Assembly: GCF_041956535.1 (NCBI RefSeq)
Contig: NW_027192197.1
Coordinates: 8,193 to 62,999 of the forward strand
DNA length: 54,807 nt
Reading direction: 5' to 3'
Source of the DNA: Calcarisporiella thermophila CBS 279.70
Lineage: Eukaryota; Calcarisporiellomycota
A program made the position numbers and the translations under genes. Below the pieces are notes generated by a model. It did not search any database. It saw only the letters and a list, made by a program, of their open reading frames with translations, and was not told the DNA's origin. Below, piece by piece: positions 31,601 to 42,660 of this stretch (the stretch's first letter is position 1; each line of letters begins with the position of its first letter).

Positions 31601-33108
31601 GATGCCTTTTGTCGCTTTGACTATGGTGTTCCAAGTCAAATCTCTCCAGGGGTACTCTTCAAGCCTTTATTTTATTGCCGACTTCGAGGAGGATCTCATG
31701 TCTCCATTTCTCTGTTTCATAGATTCTCTGGAAAAACAAAAAAGGAATATGCACTCTCTGGTAAAATTGTTGGCGAGGCTATCCGGGGGATTCGTACCGT
31801 AGCATCGCTTGCGGCCGAGGACGTCTTCGAGAAGAAGTATATTGGTATGATAGAGACTAGTAGAGGCTTTTCCATACACCTTGTGCTGAATGTACTCGTT
31901 TATTAGACTGTAACCGAAAGCCACACCGCGCAGCTCTCATGCAGGCGTATGTGGCTTCCATCGGCTATGGACTTTCTCAAGGCTCTCAATTCTTCATCTA
32001 TGCCCTCGCATTTTACCTCGGCTCGCGCCTCATCGCTTCGGAGGAGATGACAAACCAGCAGGTCTTTACCGTGGCATTTGCCGTTGTGCTAACTTCCTTT
32101 GGAATGAGCCACCTCTCGGCACACATGCCCAAGGTCGTGAAAGCCCGCCAAGCCGCAATCAACTTGTTCGAGCTGCTTGATAAGACGACGACCATTGACC
32201 CCGAGGTGGATGGAAAGCTCGAGGGTCCCGCACCCGGCACTGCAGCACTACAAAATGTAACATTCGCATATCCAACAAGACCGGAGATCAACATATTTGA
32301 GAACGTGTCATTGGATATTCAGAAGAACCTAAAGATTGCTCTGGTTGGCCCCAGTGGGAGCGGAAAATCGACCGTGATCGCGCACTTGCTGCGGTGGTAT
32401 GATACCACATCGGGTGAAGCCCTGGTTGAGGGAGCCAATGTTCGGCATTGGCAGCTAAATGCAATGCGCCGTAGGCTAGCGCTGGTGGGACAAGAGCCTG
32501 TCCTCTTCGACTTGACAGTGCGGGAAAATATCCTATATGGGTGCGGCGAGGATGAAAAGGTCACTCAGGAAGACATCGAGAAAGCAGCAACCAATGCCAA
32601 TATTCATCACTTCATCACTGGACTGCCCAACGGCTATCATACTCGAGTGGGTGAGAATGGCTCCCAGCTCTCGGGTGGACAGAAACAGAGGATAGCCATA
32701 GCGCGCGCGCTGCTGCGGAACCCGGAAATTCTGTTGCTGGATGAGGCGACCAGCGCGCTGGATTCGGAATCAGAGAAAATGGTGCAGGGCGCATTAAATA
32801 ATGCCATGATTGGACGAACCACAATTGCAATTGCTCACAGGCTCTCTTCGATTCAAGATGCGGATCTCATTGGTAAATAACTTTGCGGAGTAAGCTTTGC
32901 TCTTTAGGGAGATTCTAACTATGAATTCATTGACAGTTGTTCTGAGAGAGGGTCGTGTAGTAGAGAAAGGGTAAGTATATGCTGTTTTCCTGCTTTCTCT
33001 TTTCGTCTTATTCATCATTGCCCCACGCTTTCTAGGCAACATAACGATCTCATTGCTCGAGGAGGCGTCTATAGCGAACTAGCTAACCAGCAAAACTTAG
33101 CATCGTAG
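28605..33108 (+). CDS. Full-length ABCB-type multidrug exporter
   Basis: Eleven exons (28605-28810, 28893-29115, 29182-29632, 29696-29846, 29918-31037, 31102-31204, 31288-31651, 31723-31844, 31907-32872, 32937-32970, 33036-33108) total 1271 codons, 1270 aa, the P-glycoprotein length. The order is TMD1-NBD1-TMD2-NBD2. NBD1: A-loop FSYPTRPDA, Walker A GASGSGKST, signature LSGGQKQR, Walker B ILLLDEATSALD, H-loop IAHRLS. NBD2: FAYPTRPE, GPSGSGKST, LSGGQKQR, ILLLDEATSALD, AIAHRLS. All catalytic residues are intact in both halves, so two competent ATP sites are expected. The linker is Ser/Glu-rich. It probably exports hydrophobic compounds or lipid-like cargo across the plasma membrane; substrate and mating-factor alternatives are open. 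Intron 1 holds a G-run of about 15. Confidence 0.95.
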
Positions 33109-34027
33109 AGTCTGTCTGCCTTTTTGTCTCGTGAGGAATACCAAAGAGCATTAGGAGAGGAAGCACTAATTATTTTATGTATCTTTTTGTATTTTATTAT
33201 TCTTCAAGGATATACATGTATTCAGGATTTAGATGAGGATTATCTCTACTTTTATTTTCAAACTGCTGCCATGATTTTTTATTCACATTCATTATATCTG
33301 TTTTTATTTTTCAATTTGATCCCTTACGGACTAAGTGCTCTAAACAATAAAGTTCATAGGCCACAAATAAAAGTTGTAAATTCACTTTCAGCGGTTGAGC
33401 AACTTTGGCTAAGAATCTAAGAATGATTTTCCAAGCATTTTCCACAAGGATTCGGGCGAATGGAATATTGCGTAGAAGGCTATCTGGGTTGAAGGAACGT
33501 CTTATACTACAATTGGCTTCTCTATATCACGTAGACTTGGATGCTATCTCATAATGCAAGTGGAATATCCACTAGAATAATATACATGCTTTTATCCTAG
33601 TGGAAGCAGCAAGCAAAATCAAAAGAGGATATTATATGCTCTCAGCACTCTGGAGCATACCCATGCGGGTCTGTAATAAACCAGAGCTTGGGGAAGTTCA
33701 TTCTTTTAGCCTTGTGGAGGGCTTACACGATCATAGAGAATCAGTTACAGCAAGATATTTCGAAATCTTCTCTTATGGCATTGGCATTTGAGTTGGAGAA
33801 GCTTTCCAGTTGATCCAGCATGCTTCCATTTCGTCGCGATTTTTACCGAACTTGTTTACGACTCTTGTCGCCCATGCTCGTTAAATCATTGTTTTATTAG
33901 TTCTTTATTGAAAAGTATTGTGTACAAAACAAGGTCCAAATGTAAAAAATGACAAAAAGTAGCCGATGAAAGCATATACAACAGCAAAAAATGACAAATA
34001 AATCAACAAGATAACACGCCGCCATCA
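33109..34027. other. Intergenic, no gene recognised
   Basis: Convergent gap between the ABC exporter and PEX4. AT-rich, with short unsupported frames only. Confidence 0.5.
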
Positions 34028-34686
34028 TTATCTGTCCTCCTTCTTCTCTCTATCCTCTTCCGTGTCACTCTCTCTATCCTCGGCTGCATAAAGTTGTGTG
34101 TACATTCGCACTAACGATCCATAAGCAACCATATCACCACAGCGCATTAAATTCGCAGCATCGCAGTTAAGAGGGCTGCTTGGCTCTGGGTGGGCAAGTA
34201 AGAGCTGGATGGCGGTGCAGGTGGTTGCTAATGTCCACGCAGGGGACCACGCCGTTTTCAAAATGTCTAGGCAGATTTCACCCGTCTAAAAGCCAAAAGA
34301 AGGACGGTCAAGTTAGTCTTACCTTTTGACACAAAGGTGGTGGTTAATAAGGATGACACGTACCTTGAAATGAATGTTTGGATGACATATCTTGGTGATA
34401 AATCGGACACTAGGAGGGTGGATAGGGTACGTTCTTGGAACTTCGATTCGCAGCTCAAATATGCCTCCTATATTTAAGAAAATGGCACTTAGCCTAAACA
34501 TGTCAATGCTGCTTTGTCAAACGTCGACTCACCCTCATAAAGCGAATCCCTCTGGCCACGTAGGACAGCCTTCCATACCAGAAGATCATCATCATTGATG
34601 GGCGAAAGCTCCAGTAAATCGGGATTCTGTGGATCCGCTTGAAAGTCCCGGAGTTCTTTGAGAAGTCGCCTTGACACCGCGTCCAT
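34028..34686 (-). CDS. PEX4: Peroxisomal ubiquitin-conjugating enzyme Pex4
   Basis: Three exons (34686-34533, 34467-34364, 34285-34028) give 172 codons, 171 aa. The UBC fold is complete: SRRLLKELRDFQ helix, YEGGIFELRIEVPRTYPIHP, then FITKICHPNIHFKTGEICLD, with the HPN triad and the catalytic Cys in GEIC. The combination NIHFKTGEICLDILK, WSPAWTL and SPLNCDAANLMRCGD separates Pex4 from other E2 enzymes. The tail (ESDTEEDREKKEDR) is charged. Pex4 is anchored by Pex22 on the peroxisome and mono-ubiquitinates the import receptor Pex5 on a Cys so it can be recycled. Confidence 0.93.
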
Positions 34687-35513
34687 TGCTTACAAGTACA
34701 AAACAGATATAAAATAGAAAACTATACTGTCAATACCAAGTGTGGGATATAATAATATCGGAGGTTAATTAAAGGGATGCTTTTAGCAGATCGACATAAT
34801 TCTCGTGAATTCTTTGTCGAGAAGAAGTTGTGAGCACCTCTCTCATATGCTAAAAATTCATGCCGGTAAAAACTTTGGGGGAATTTTGATGGGGGGAGAG
34901 GCGCAGCATTCTTAGAGTGCCTTAAAACATCCAAATTAAACCGGTATCCACAACCTAAGCATTGCCAACTCTATACGAACACAGTAGAGCGGTCCAACTG
35001 GTACCAGGCCGTGAGCCGATGGATTATTATTTTTTCCCCCTCAGTTTGAATCGGTTCCATAATGTGTTAGCACTCTGTTCCTCACCAAAAATACTTCAGC
35101 TCTTCTCATATGCCGAAATATTCACGTGAAGAGAACTTAGTGCCTGATTATAACGAAAACATAGGATTATGAAAATTTTAATATTCAATGAGAACCTTTT
35201 CCCTATTTTAATCTAACCGCTTATTTAATGTTCTTTTTCTTTTTTAACTTTGATGTTTACTCTTGATATGTGCCCTGTGCCGTTGGAGGGCTCGAGTAGG
35301 AAGCTACATCGCAGCCGCCTCAGGTGCTTATCCAACTACAAAAAACTATCTTTCACTGCGGCGCTACTAAGTGATGTTCACGCCAAACTTTGTGTTTATA
35401 AGCAATCTGACAGATATACCACCATGAAAAAAAAAAAAAACCGTTGACGTCCCTAATTTCCCCCCCAAAATTTTCCTTGACAAGGACGCCGTTTGGGGTC
35501 ACCTTGCGTAGCA
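34687..35513. other. Intergenic, no gene recognised
   Basis: AT-rich region upstream of PEX4 and of the tRNA-Ile gene. It includes TATA-like and A-run segments, but I see no coding frame. Confidence 0.5.
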
Positions 35514-35587
35514 GCTCGTGTAGCTAAGTTGGTTATAGCGTGGCGCTAATAACGCCAAGGTCACAGGTTCGATCCCTGTCACGAGCA
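35514..35587 (+). tRNA. tRNA-Ile (anticodon AAU)
   Basis: A 74-nt cloverleaf. Acceptor GCTCGTG pairs with CACGAGC. The D arm contains the A box TAGCTAAGTTGG. The anticodon arm TGGCG-CTAATAA-CGCCA has anticodon AAT, and the T arm ACAGG-TTCGATC-CCTGT supplies the B box. No intron is present. A47 is the discriminator. Confidence 0.96.
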
Positions 35588-36382
35588 GATCATTTTTTGC
35601 AGCGCAATATATCTTTACATTACTCTATTTTCTCTAATATTATTGTATTGAAATATTCTCTCGAAAAGGAAACTATTGCATTGTTTAAATTACAACTCAA
35701 GGATTTTCATTTGGAACAGATTGGAGAAGGTCAGCTTGCATCAGTTCCCTTTTCTGGTACCGAGGCAAGTGGGAAGGTGTGGCAAGTAAGCGAGTTGGGG
35801 GATAGTGTGATAGCACCGGATATTGAAAATCGTCTCGGATTCAAATTTGAATGGGGTTGAATGGTGTTTTGTAGAGCTATTTTCTGGTGTACAGCGAGCC
35901 TTTTTTTGTTTTATTTTTTTTCCAACCTCTCGGCATAAGCAGCAGCATTTTTTGAATTTGGGATTTCGATTTATCCTTCATGCACTTGCACTCATTCCAT
36001 TCCTTTGTTCATTATTTAATGATATTTGCATGGAAAAGGCTTTAAAATCACAAATCTTGCACGCGATTCCTACGATTTCGATTGTCGTCATTGCCAGCGG
36101 TAATACTTCCCCTCTAAGTTTTGCCATTCGCTTATGCTTAACTGGTCTCTTTGCCCAATAGTCATTAACGACGAGCTGTTCTATGTACCCTATGTCTTTC
36201 TAACTAATTCTAGTATACTTCATATCACGAAGCAAAGCGTGTGCACCACCTGTGTGTCCATCAAAAATTACCTAGTATCTGTCGCAAAAGTATGGGGTTT
36301 TCGGTCATTTCTTCGTGGGAACCGTAGGATTTAATCCTTCATGCATTTCTATTAGGGCATTTTTTCCCGTCGGGATCACCAG

Positions 36383-37757
36383 GTGCTTGTATTCGAAGAA
36401 GCTTTCCGTTACGTCCTTTGTACATCCAATCTTCTCACCGTCTCGAGTGGCCGGTGCACAGGCCCGCCTAAACTAGTATTGCACCAGAGACATGCCGGAG
36501 ATGCGTTTATCATCCTGGGAACGGCTGCGGGGGTTGCAACATTGGGCAGACGGCCCCTTGGAAGAATGCTCTTTCCAGGGGTGTTATACTGCGCCTATTG
36601 GTATATACGTCGGAAGCGGAAGCAGAATTTGCGAAAAATGGCATTAGGGAAAGCACAACAAGTGGTAGAGCAATGTCAACAACTGGAGGTCGTAGTGGAC
36701 AAGAGTTTGGGAATCGTGCGAAAGCTAGAAAGTGCTGCCAAGCATCAAAAGTATGCATTTATGTAAAGTATTTCTACCACAACGGCCCTTAATCTGATTT
36801 CTCCAAAACTGTAGCTTTTCCCTTTCGCCCGGCTCGTCACTCTCGTATTACTTTCTTTTCCCCTTACAGCGCCAGGTGTTTCTGCGCATGACGATTTTCC
36901 TCACGCTCCAGCGGTGGTATGCCGATTTCAACGCAGCACTTCGTGTCCTTGCCCCCTTCACTGACAAGAATTATTTGCGCCGTCTGCACAAAATTTATTC
37001 CCTTCCCTCGATCGATCCCACCCTGATCTCTTTCCTCCTTGAGCGCGGAATGGAGCCGGGTAATTTCAGTCATTTATTCTGGGTAGTAAAAGTGAAGCGT
37101 TGCGAATGCTTGTGCTCGTTTTTGGCCACAAAGACAGCAACTACAAAAGAGCAGGAAGATGAAGCGTGGGTCGTTCTGGTGGAAAGAATGAATATATTGA
37201 TTAATTCCATGCGAGAAATGCATGGCGCTCTGCAAGAAGCTAATGGCGAATGGGAAGAGCGGCTGGGTGAACTAGAAGAAGAGGAAAAGCAATATGGGCG
37301 CGTGTACGGGCAGAGTGCAATATCGTTAGATCAATTTATGAGAGATGTAGAGATGAAGTTGAAGAAATACGAAGAAGGTGAAGAATGGATTAGCGCAGGC
37401 TCTCGAGGTAAACCTTCTACTCTTTTTGCCACCCATTAGATACGCATTTGCTGATTCAAAATTGCAGATTTCGTGGATTCCTGGCCGGCCCACTTGGATT
37501 CCACGCAAAAACGAGACTCTCTCGGTGTTTCCTCATGCCATCAGGATGTCTTCCTGCGCAAAACCACCAACGCCTCTACGCTGGAGGAAGACATCGATGT
37601 CGATGGCAATGAAATCCCACTATTGTCTTGTGGTGCGAGCGAGAGCGACCCAGATTCATGTCGAACAACCATGTATATTTCGGACGGGACAATTCCATTA
37701 ATGAAGGAGTTTGCCTATGAGAAAAATAGGCGGGAATCTTTGACATTACTCCACTAA
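36383..37757 (+). CDS. Vezatin/Inp2-like membrane protein (5' end unresolved)
   Basis: Four exons are clear (36383-36750, 36815-37059, 37150-37407, 37468-37757), and all phases agree; the first begins at a splice acceptor, so the start lies upstream between about 35640 and 36380 and could not be resolved. The order is: FEEAFRYVLCTSNLL; a hydrophobic pair (AFIILGTAAGVATLG and MLFPGVLYCAYWYI) followed by RRKRKQ; a helical region with QVVEQCQQLEVVVDKSL; then LRMTIFLTLQRWYADFNAAL; a coiled coil rich in Glu (WEERLGELEEEEKQYG); and an acidic tail. This plan matches the vezatin/Inp2 myosin-binding family, in which Inp2 links peroxisomes to myosin V. PEX4 lies 1.7 kb away. The 90-nt intron 37060-37149 keeps the frame if retained. 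Confidence 0.55.
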
Positions 37758-38360
37758 TTTTTCTTTATTAAAAAACCAGGCTGGACGGCTATTTAATTCT
37801 CTCTTTCTTCTCTCTACCTTCATAATGCGTTAAAGCATTCATCTCTCCTAGTTAATTCGCCACCCTATTTTACTATTTAACTATTCCCCTCATTATTACC
37901 TTAGTTGCCTAGTTATCATTCGTATCGTATAGTCTTGGCCTAATTGGAATTTGGGACCTGTAGATTTTACCTGAAATATATCGAGTATCATTATCTGAAA
38001 TTCCTCGTGAAAATTTCCTGACGCGTTTTCTTTATTTTGATTTTTCGCGACACAGGCCTTCACAGCTCTTATTTTATTTCAGTTCCCTGTCATTCAGAAG
38101 CGCACAGAGAGTAAATTAATTTTGGCACAGTGTAATAATCAATCTAGGAGGTATGTTCGCCAATTGCTTTAGTTCATGCGTTATCAGATATTGGATTGTT
38201 TTTAGGACCAATCTATGGCTTCCTTTTTGTCTTTGCTTTTTATATTGAGTTGAATTAGAGGAATTAAAGAATCGACGCTGGTATCACTCATCCTCCCCTC
38301 TGTTGGTTACTAGGTCATCAACTTGATAATTGTAATTAATCGTGGAAACTACGCGTCGTG
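37758..38360. other. Intergenic, no gene recognised
   Basis: AT-rich spacer between two genes reading the same way. It probably holds the 3' UTR of the vezatin-like gene and the promoter of the PP2A subunit gene. Confidence 0.55.
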
Positions 38361-41346
38361 ATGTACGATTCACCGCACAAGCAATCTCCTGATAAACGGC
38401 CCTTTCTCTCCTCCCCTCTGCGTATGCGCAACGCCGCAAAAGCTGCAACGCTTACCTTCGATCCAGCTTCTATGCCACCCGTCAGTCCCATGCGAAACAG
38501 GGCATCAAATGTGCACGTGCACTTGAAAAGCGATGACTTGAGTGGTAATTCCTCTCTTATTTTTCCTAATCTTGCCAATATTTGGCTGACCCAGCTTGGT
38601 TTTTTTAAATTCTTTCCACGCGTAGATCTTCTGGAGAACGTATTAAAGTCTCCCCCATCACTGACTTTTTCACCCACAAAATCTCCCGCAAACCCCTCCC
38701 CCCAAAGGCTCTCTTTCCCCAAACTTAATATCCAATCCCCAACCCAAGCAAAGCTTGGGCCATCTCCCTATTCCCCTTCCTCGCCCAAAGTTGGGATGCT
38801 TACCGGCCCAGATGCAGTCCACCCTTCTGCCCTGTATCAAAACATAGCTATTGAGTCGGCCTCGCCTCTAGCCAGAGTGGATGGATATGGGTTGACTGGA
38901 TCGCCCTCTCCTGGATCCAGGCCGCTACTAAATCAATCTCCGTTGGCAGCCGGGTCACCGCTCAAAGGAAGATCATCAGTAGACTCTTTGGGGTTCCCCA
39001 AATCTCCTCTAGGGAAATCACCCTTAGGCAGAGGGGGTAAATCATCTCCTCTGGCGCCTATATCCCCATTAGCAAGCTCGCCACTAACTGCACGTAACCG
39101 ATCTCCACTTGGGCCTGGATCGGATCGAATCGTGCCCCGGATTTTGAGGTTCGATGTTGGCGAGGATGAACCGGAGATAGATCGTACTGTGCCTGATGAG
39201 GAGAAGGGTGTAGAGGGCTTTGGGGTCGGTTCTACGGAGAAGAAGGAGGAGCAGCAGCAGAGACTAGATGAAGCAGTAGATGAAATTGCAAAGGAAGAGA
39301 AAGAGCAAACCCTGATGATCGATGAAGCAGATCGTGATGCTATGAAGGATGGAATGATAATCGAAGGAGAGGTGGCTGAAGAGGAGAGTGAGGATGTATT
39401 CGGAGGGTCGAAGTTGGAAAATACGAGGGTGGAAGAGGTGGCTCTGGAGAAAACCTCTCATCCTGAAGAAAAGCCGAATACAGTTCAGGTAAAACATTCT
39501 CCATCTCTACCACTTTTAATGGAGGGCTCTGGCGATATTAAGCTTTTTTGTATCGATGGCTTCATAGGTGCCGAGATTTTATTTTCCCAGGGAACCCGAC
39601 CTTGAGGAAAAGTCAAGGCAGATCAATGATCTCTTGGTAAGGCCAATGTTCTCTTTCCTGAAGACATCTGCTATTTTTAAATCCTTATACCTTTAACGAT
39701 GGTCTTCTTATGTTCTCAACCCAGTCGGAAGTCCGGAATCTCTTCCGGGGCCGCAAGCTTAATGACGTCCAATTTATACAAGTCACAAAAGCATGCCGTC
39801 TCCCGCGCTATATCAGTTTTGCCCTCTTCCGAAAGATTGGCGACTTGTCAGGCAACACTACCGATTTCGTGACCTATCCTGATTTTGCACACGCTTGGCC
39901 CCAGATTGCTGCAGAGAGCATAGATGATGTTTCTCTCGTATTCAATATCCTTCGTCGTGGCCCCCATCTGACGCCGGATGATTTCCTTCCAGTGATGGAA
40001 GACATCGTATTCAACCATCCCGGGCTTGAGTTCCTAGGGGACAATGCAATATTTCAGGAGCGGTACGTGGAGACGGTGGTATGTCGAGTCTTCTATGAGG
40101 CGCGGTGCCCCTCCGAGCGAATGAATCTAATACAGTTCCGACGATGCGGATTTTTCGGAAAGCTGCGACGTCTCGAGCATGGCGACGACCTAAATATTGT
40201 AAGTGTGACCCTGTGGGGCATGCCCCTCCAGCCATGGGATTCCTCCCCGTATACGTGTGAATGGGCCTACTGACCAATCTATTCGTTTCCCATTGGATAA
40301 TCTTCTAGACTGGCGACTTTTTCTCGTACAAACATTTCTACGTCATCTACTGCAAGTTTTGGGAGCTAGATACCGACCATGATCTTCTCATTAGCGAGGA
40401 AGATCTCCGCCTCTATGGTGGCTGCTCTCTTACCCCACGAATAGTGAGACGCATTGCCACAGGATTTGGAAAGGGGGGGACTTTTTGTGGAGTGGGCGGA
40501 AAGGAAGAGGCCGAGATTACAAAGATGTCCTATTTGGATTTTGTCTGGTTCCTGCTCTCGGAGGTTGATAAGAGTACCCTCACGGCGATCGAATATTGGT
40601 TCCGGTGCATGGATGTGGACGGGGACGGAGTGCTGAGCATGTGGGAGCTGGAAATGTTTTTCGAGGAGCAGATGGCGCGGATGGAATTCATGGGGATGGA
40701 GGTGGTCAAGTTCGAGGACTGTTTGTGCCAGATGTAAGTTAGGGTTTTCTGGTGCTGCCATTTTTATTTGCTTTTGCCCGTGTGTCTATTTGTCAGTTTA
40801 TTTCCATGCTTGCCTGATGGCCTGCTTGCTTGCATGCTTCCTTGCTATGGTTCATTTCCCATATACTTATGAATCTGCCTATTTAGGATGGATCTCGTCA
40901 ACACAAAAGATCAGGTCACTTTGCGCGACCTGGTTCGCTGTAAACAAGCCGGCGTCTTCTTTGACATGTTCTTTAATCTTACGCGGTTTATGGCTCACGA
41001 GCATGCACACCACCATCGGCGACTGCGCAAACGGCAGCTGGCGACGGCTCGACGGCTGCGAGGCGAGCCCATTGACGAGGGGTACGAGAGCTTTGGAGAT
41101 GGCGAGACGATGAGGTAGGGAATATATCGCCTGCAACGCTTTTGCCAGAAAACCTCTGCTTGAAGGGTGGACTAACGCCTCTTTGCTTCTAGTGATTGGG
41201 AAATTTATGCGGAGATCGAGTACGACAATCTCGTTAGTAACAATGAAGCCGAGATCTCCTGGGAATTTGAGGGATGCGAGGAAGGGAAGGCTGAGGAGAG
41301 CGATGGGTACTATGACCAAGAGGGTGGCGATGTTTTTAGCGTGTGA
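38361..41346 (+). CDS. PP2A regulatory subunit B'' (PPP2R3 type, EF-hands)
   Basis: Seven exons (38361-38544, 38626-39488, 39568-39636, 39725-40198, 40309-40733, 40887-41114, 41193-41346) give 799 codons, 798 aa. The N-terminal 345 residues are disordered and full of Ser-Pro pairs (FSPTKSPANPSPQ, KSPLGKSPLGR, SPLASSPLT), then acidic. The B'' core begins at VPRFYFPREPDLEE, followed by LFRGRKLNDVQFIQVTKACR and ALFRKIGDL, TYPDFAHAWPQI. EF-hand 1 is DTDHDLLISEEDL and EF-hand 2 is DVDGDGVLSMWEL. The end has VTLRDLVRCKQAGVFFDMFF. The subunit targets the PP2A core enzyme to substrates under Ca2+ control. Proline-directed kinases may act on the N-terminus. Confidence 0.92.
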
Positions 41347-41988
41347 ATAACTTTGTTGGCGGACTCTATCGCCAACCCCCATTCGTCCATTGTCTATCGT
41401 ATATTACTCTATCCTAATTATTATTTTTTATTACCATGTATGTGATATATATCCATCCTCTTCCCTCCCCCTTATCATTCTCTCTCTCTTTCTCATCCTC
41501 GCAATCCATTCCCGCCTCCTTCTCTCCTCATTGTAAGCTGTTTCTGTCGAACATATGACCTCGATATTATTTCTTAACAAGTATATTTGATCCGAGCGGA
41601 TTAAGACCGTGGAGAAGAAATATATATATATATAAAGCGAAAAAGAAAAATAAAATAAGATCACGATGAAAACTAATGGAAGGGATGGAAAATAAGAAAA
41701 AATATACAAGATAGGAGAAAACGCCTCATTAGATTTTTATAAGGACTCCAATCGAGGTAGGAAGAGGAGAAAAAAAAAAAGATTACATACACCCTTAGAT
41801 TCGAGCTTCTGAGAAAATTAAAAAAGAGTATAAAAAGGGAAGTGAAGGGGGGGAAATGAAGAGGAGGGAAAAACAACATGAAGGGAAAATCCCTCCAAAA
41901 AAGTAGGGAGAAAATAAAAGCCTATATCAGAGAGCCTACTATTCAATAGTAACGTCTCCCATACACAACCCAAACATGCGACAGAGTC

Positions 41989-42660
41989 TTATGCCTCTTG
42001 GTAAAAGTGCCTCAAATAGACCTCGGCTTGCTTGTATTCACGCTTCACCTGCTTGAGCAGATTGGTCACTAGCTGCAGCGCCTCCTGTTCTCCAATGGTG
42101 GTGGTGCCGGTAGCGTCTTTGAGGTTGCCGTTGTGCTGGATCTTTTCACAGCTAGCCTTGACCTTGGTCAGTCCTAGTGCGGCCGAGCTTCCCTTGAGGA
42201 AGTGCCCTAGGCGCGAGAGCGCCTCAAGGTCCTTTTTCTCCCTGGACAGAGCAAAGAAGGAAGATAGAAAAATTGGGGTCAACCAAGGGCCAAAGGGGAA
42301 TGCAAATGCAAAGCAACATACAGTGAATTGTCCATATCCTTGAAGGTAGCTTGAGCCTGATCGAAGTAGTCCCACACGATGCTTTTGCTAAAGTCGCGCT
42401 CGTCGTCATCGTCCATCTCCAGGAGTTGATCGAATGTGGTCCGGTCGATTATGTCTTCATCGCCGCCTCCATCCAAATCACTCGCTTCATCGAACTCTTG
42501 GGTCTTGGGGTCCTTTTCGCTCTCAGACAAGTGCTGAAACTAGACGAGCAGGGGGAGGGGTTGAGAATACGGCCCTGAACATTCCAAAGAGGGAGGCATA
42601 GGCAGAATGCAGGGTACTTACCGCAGCTTGGACAGAGCCATGTTCAGATATTGATGTCAT
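41989..42660 (-). CDS. YPD1: Histidine phosphotransfer protein Ypd1
   Basis: Three exons (42660-42622, 42533-42322, 42241-41989) give 168 codons, 167 aa, the same length as budding-yeast Ypd1. The N-terminus is acidic (DLDGGGDEDIIDR). The HPt four-helix bundle includes FDQLLEMDDDDERDFSKSIV, then LGHFLKGSSAALGL with the phosphorylatable His and the LKGSS motif, and ends EVYLRHFYQE. Ypd1 carries phosphate from hybrid histidine kinases to the response regulators Ssk1 and Skn7 in osmotic and oxidative stress signalling, in cytosol and nucleus. The first exon of 13 codons is supported by GT-AG sites and phase. Confidence 0.93.

Noticed and set aside
41619-41635. TA microsatellite downstream of the PP2A subunit gene
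   Set aside because: Simple AT repeat without evidence of function.
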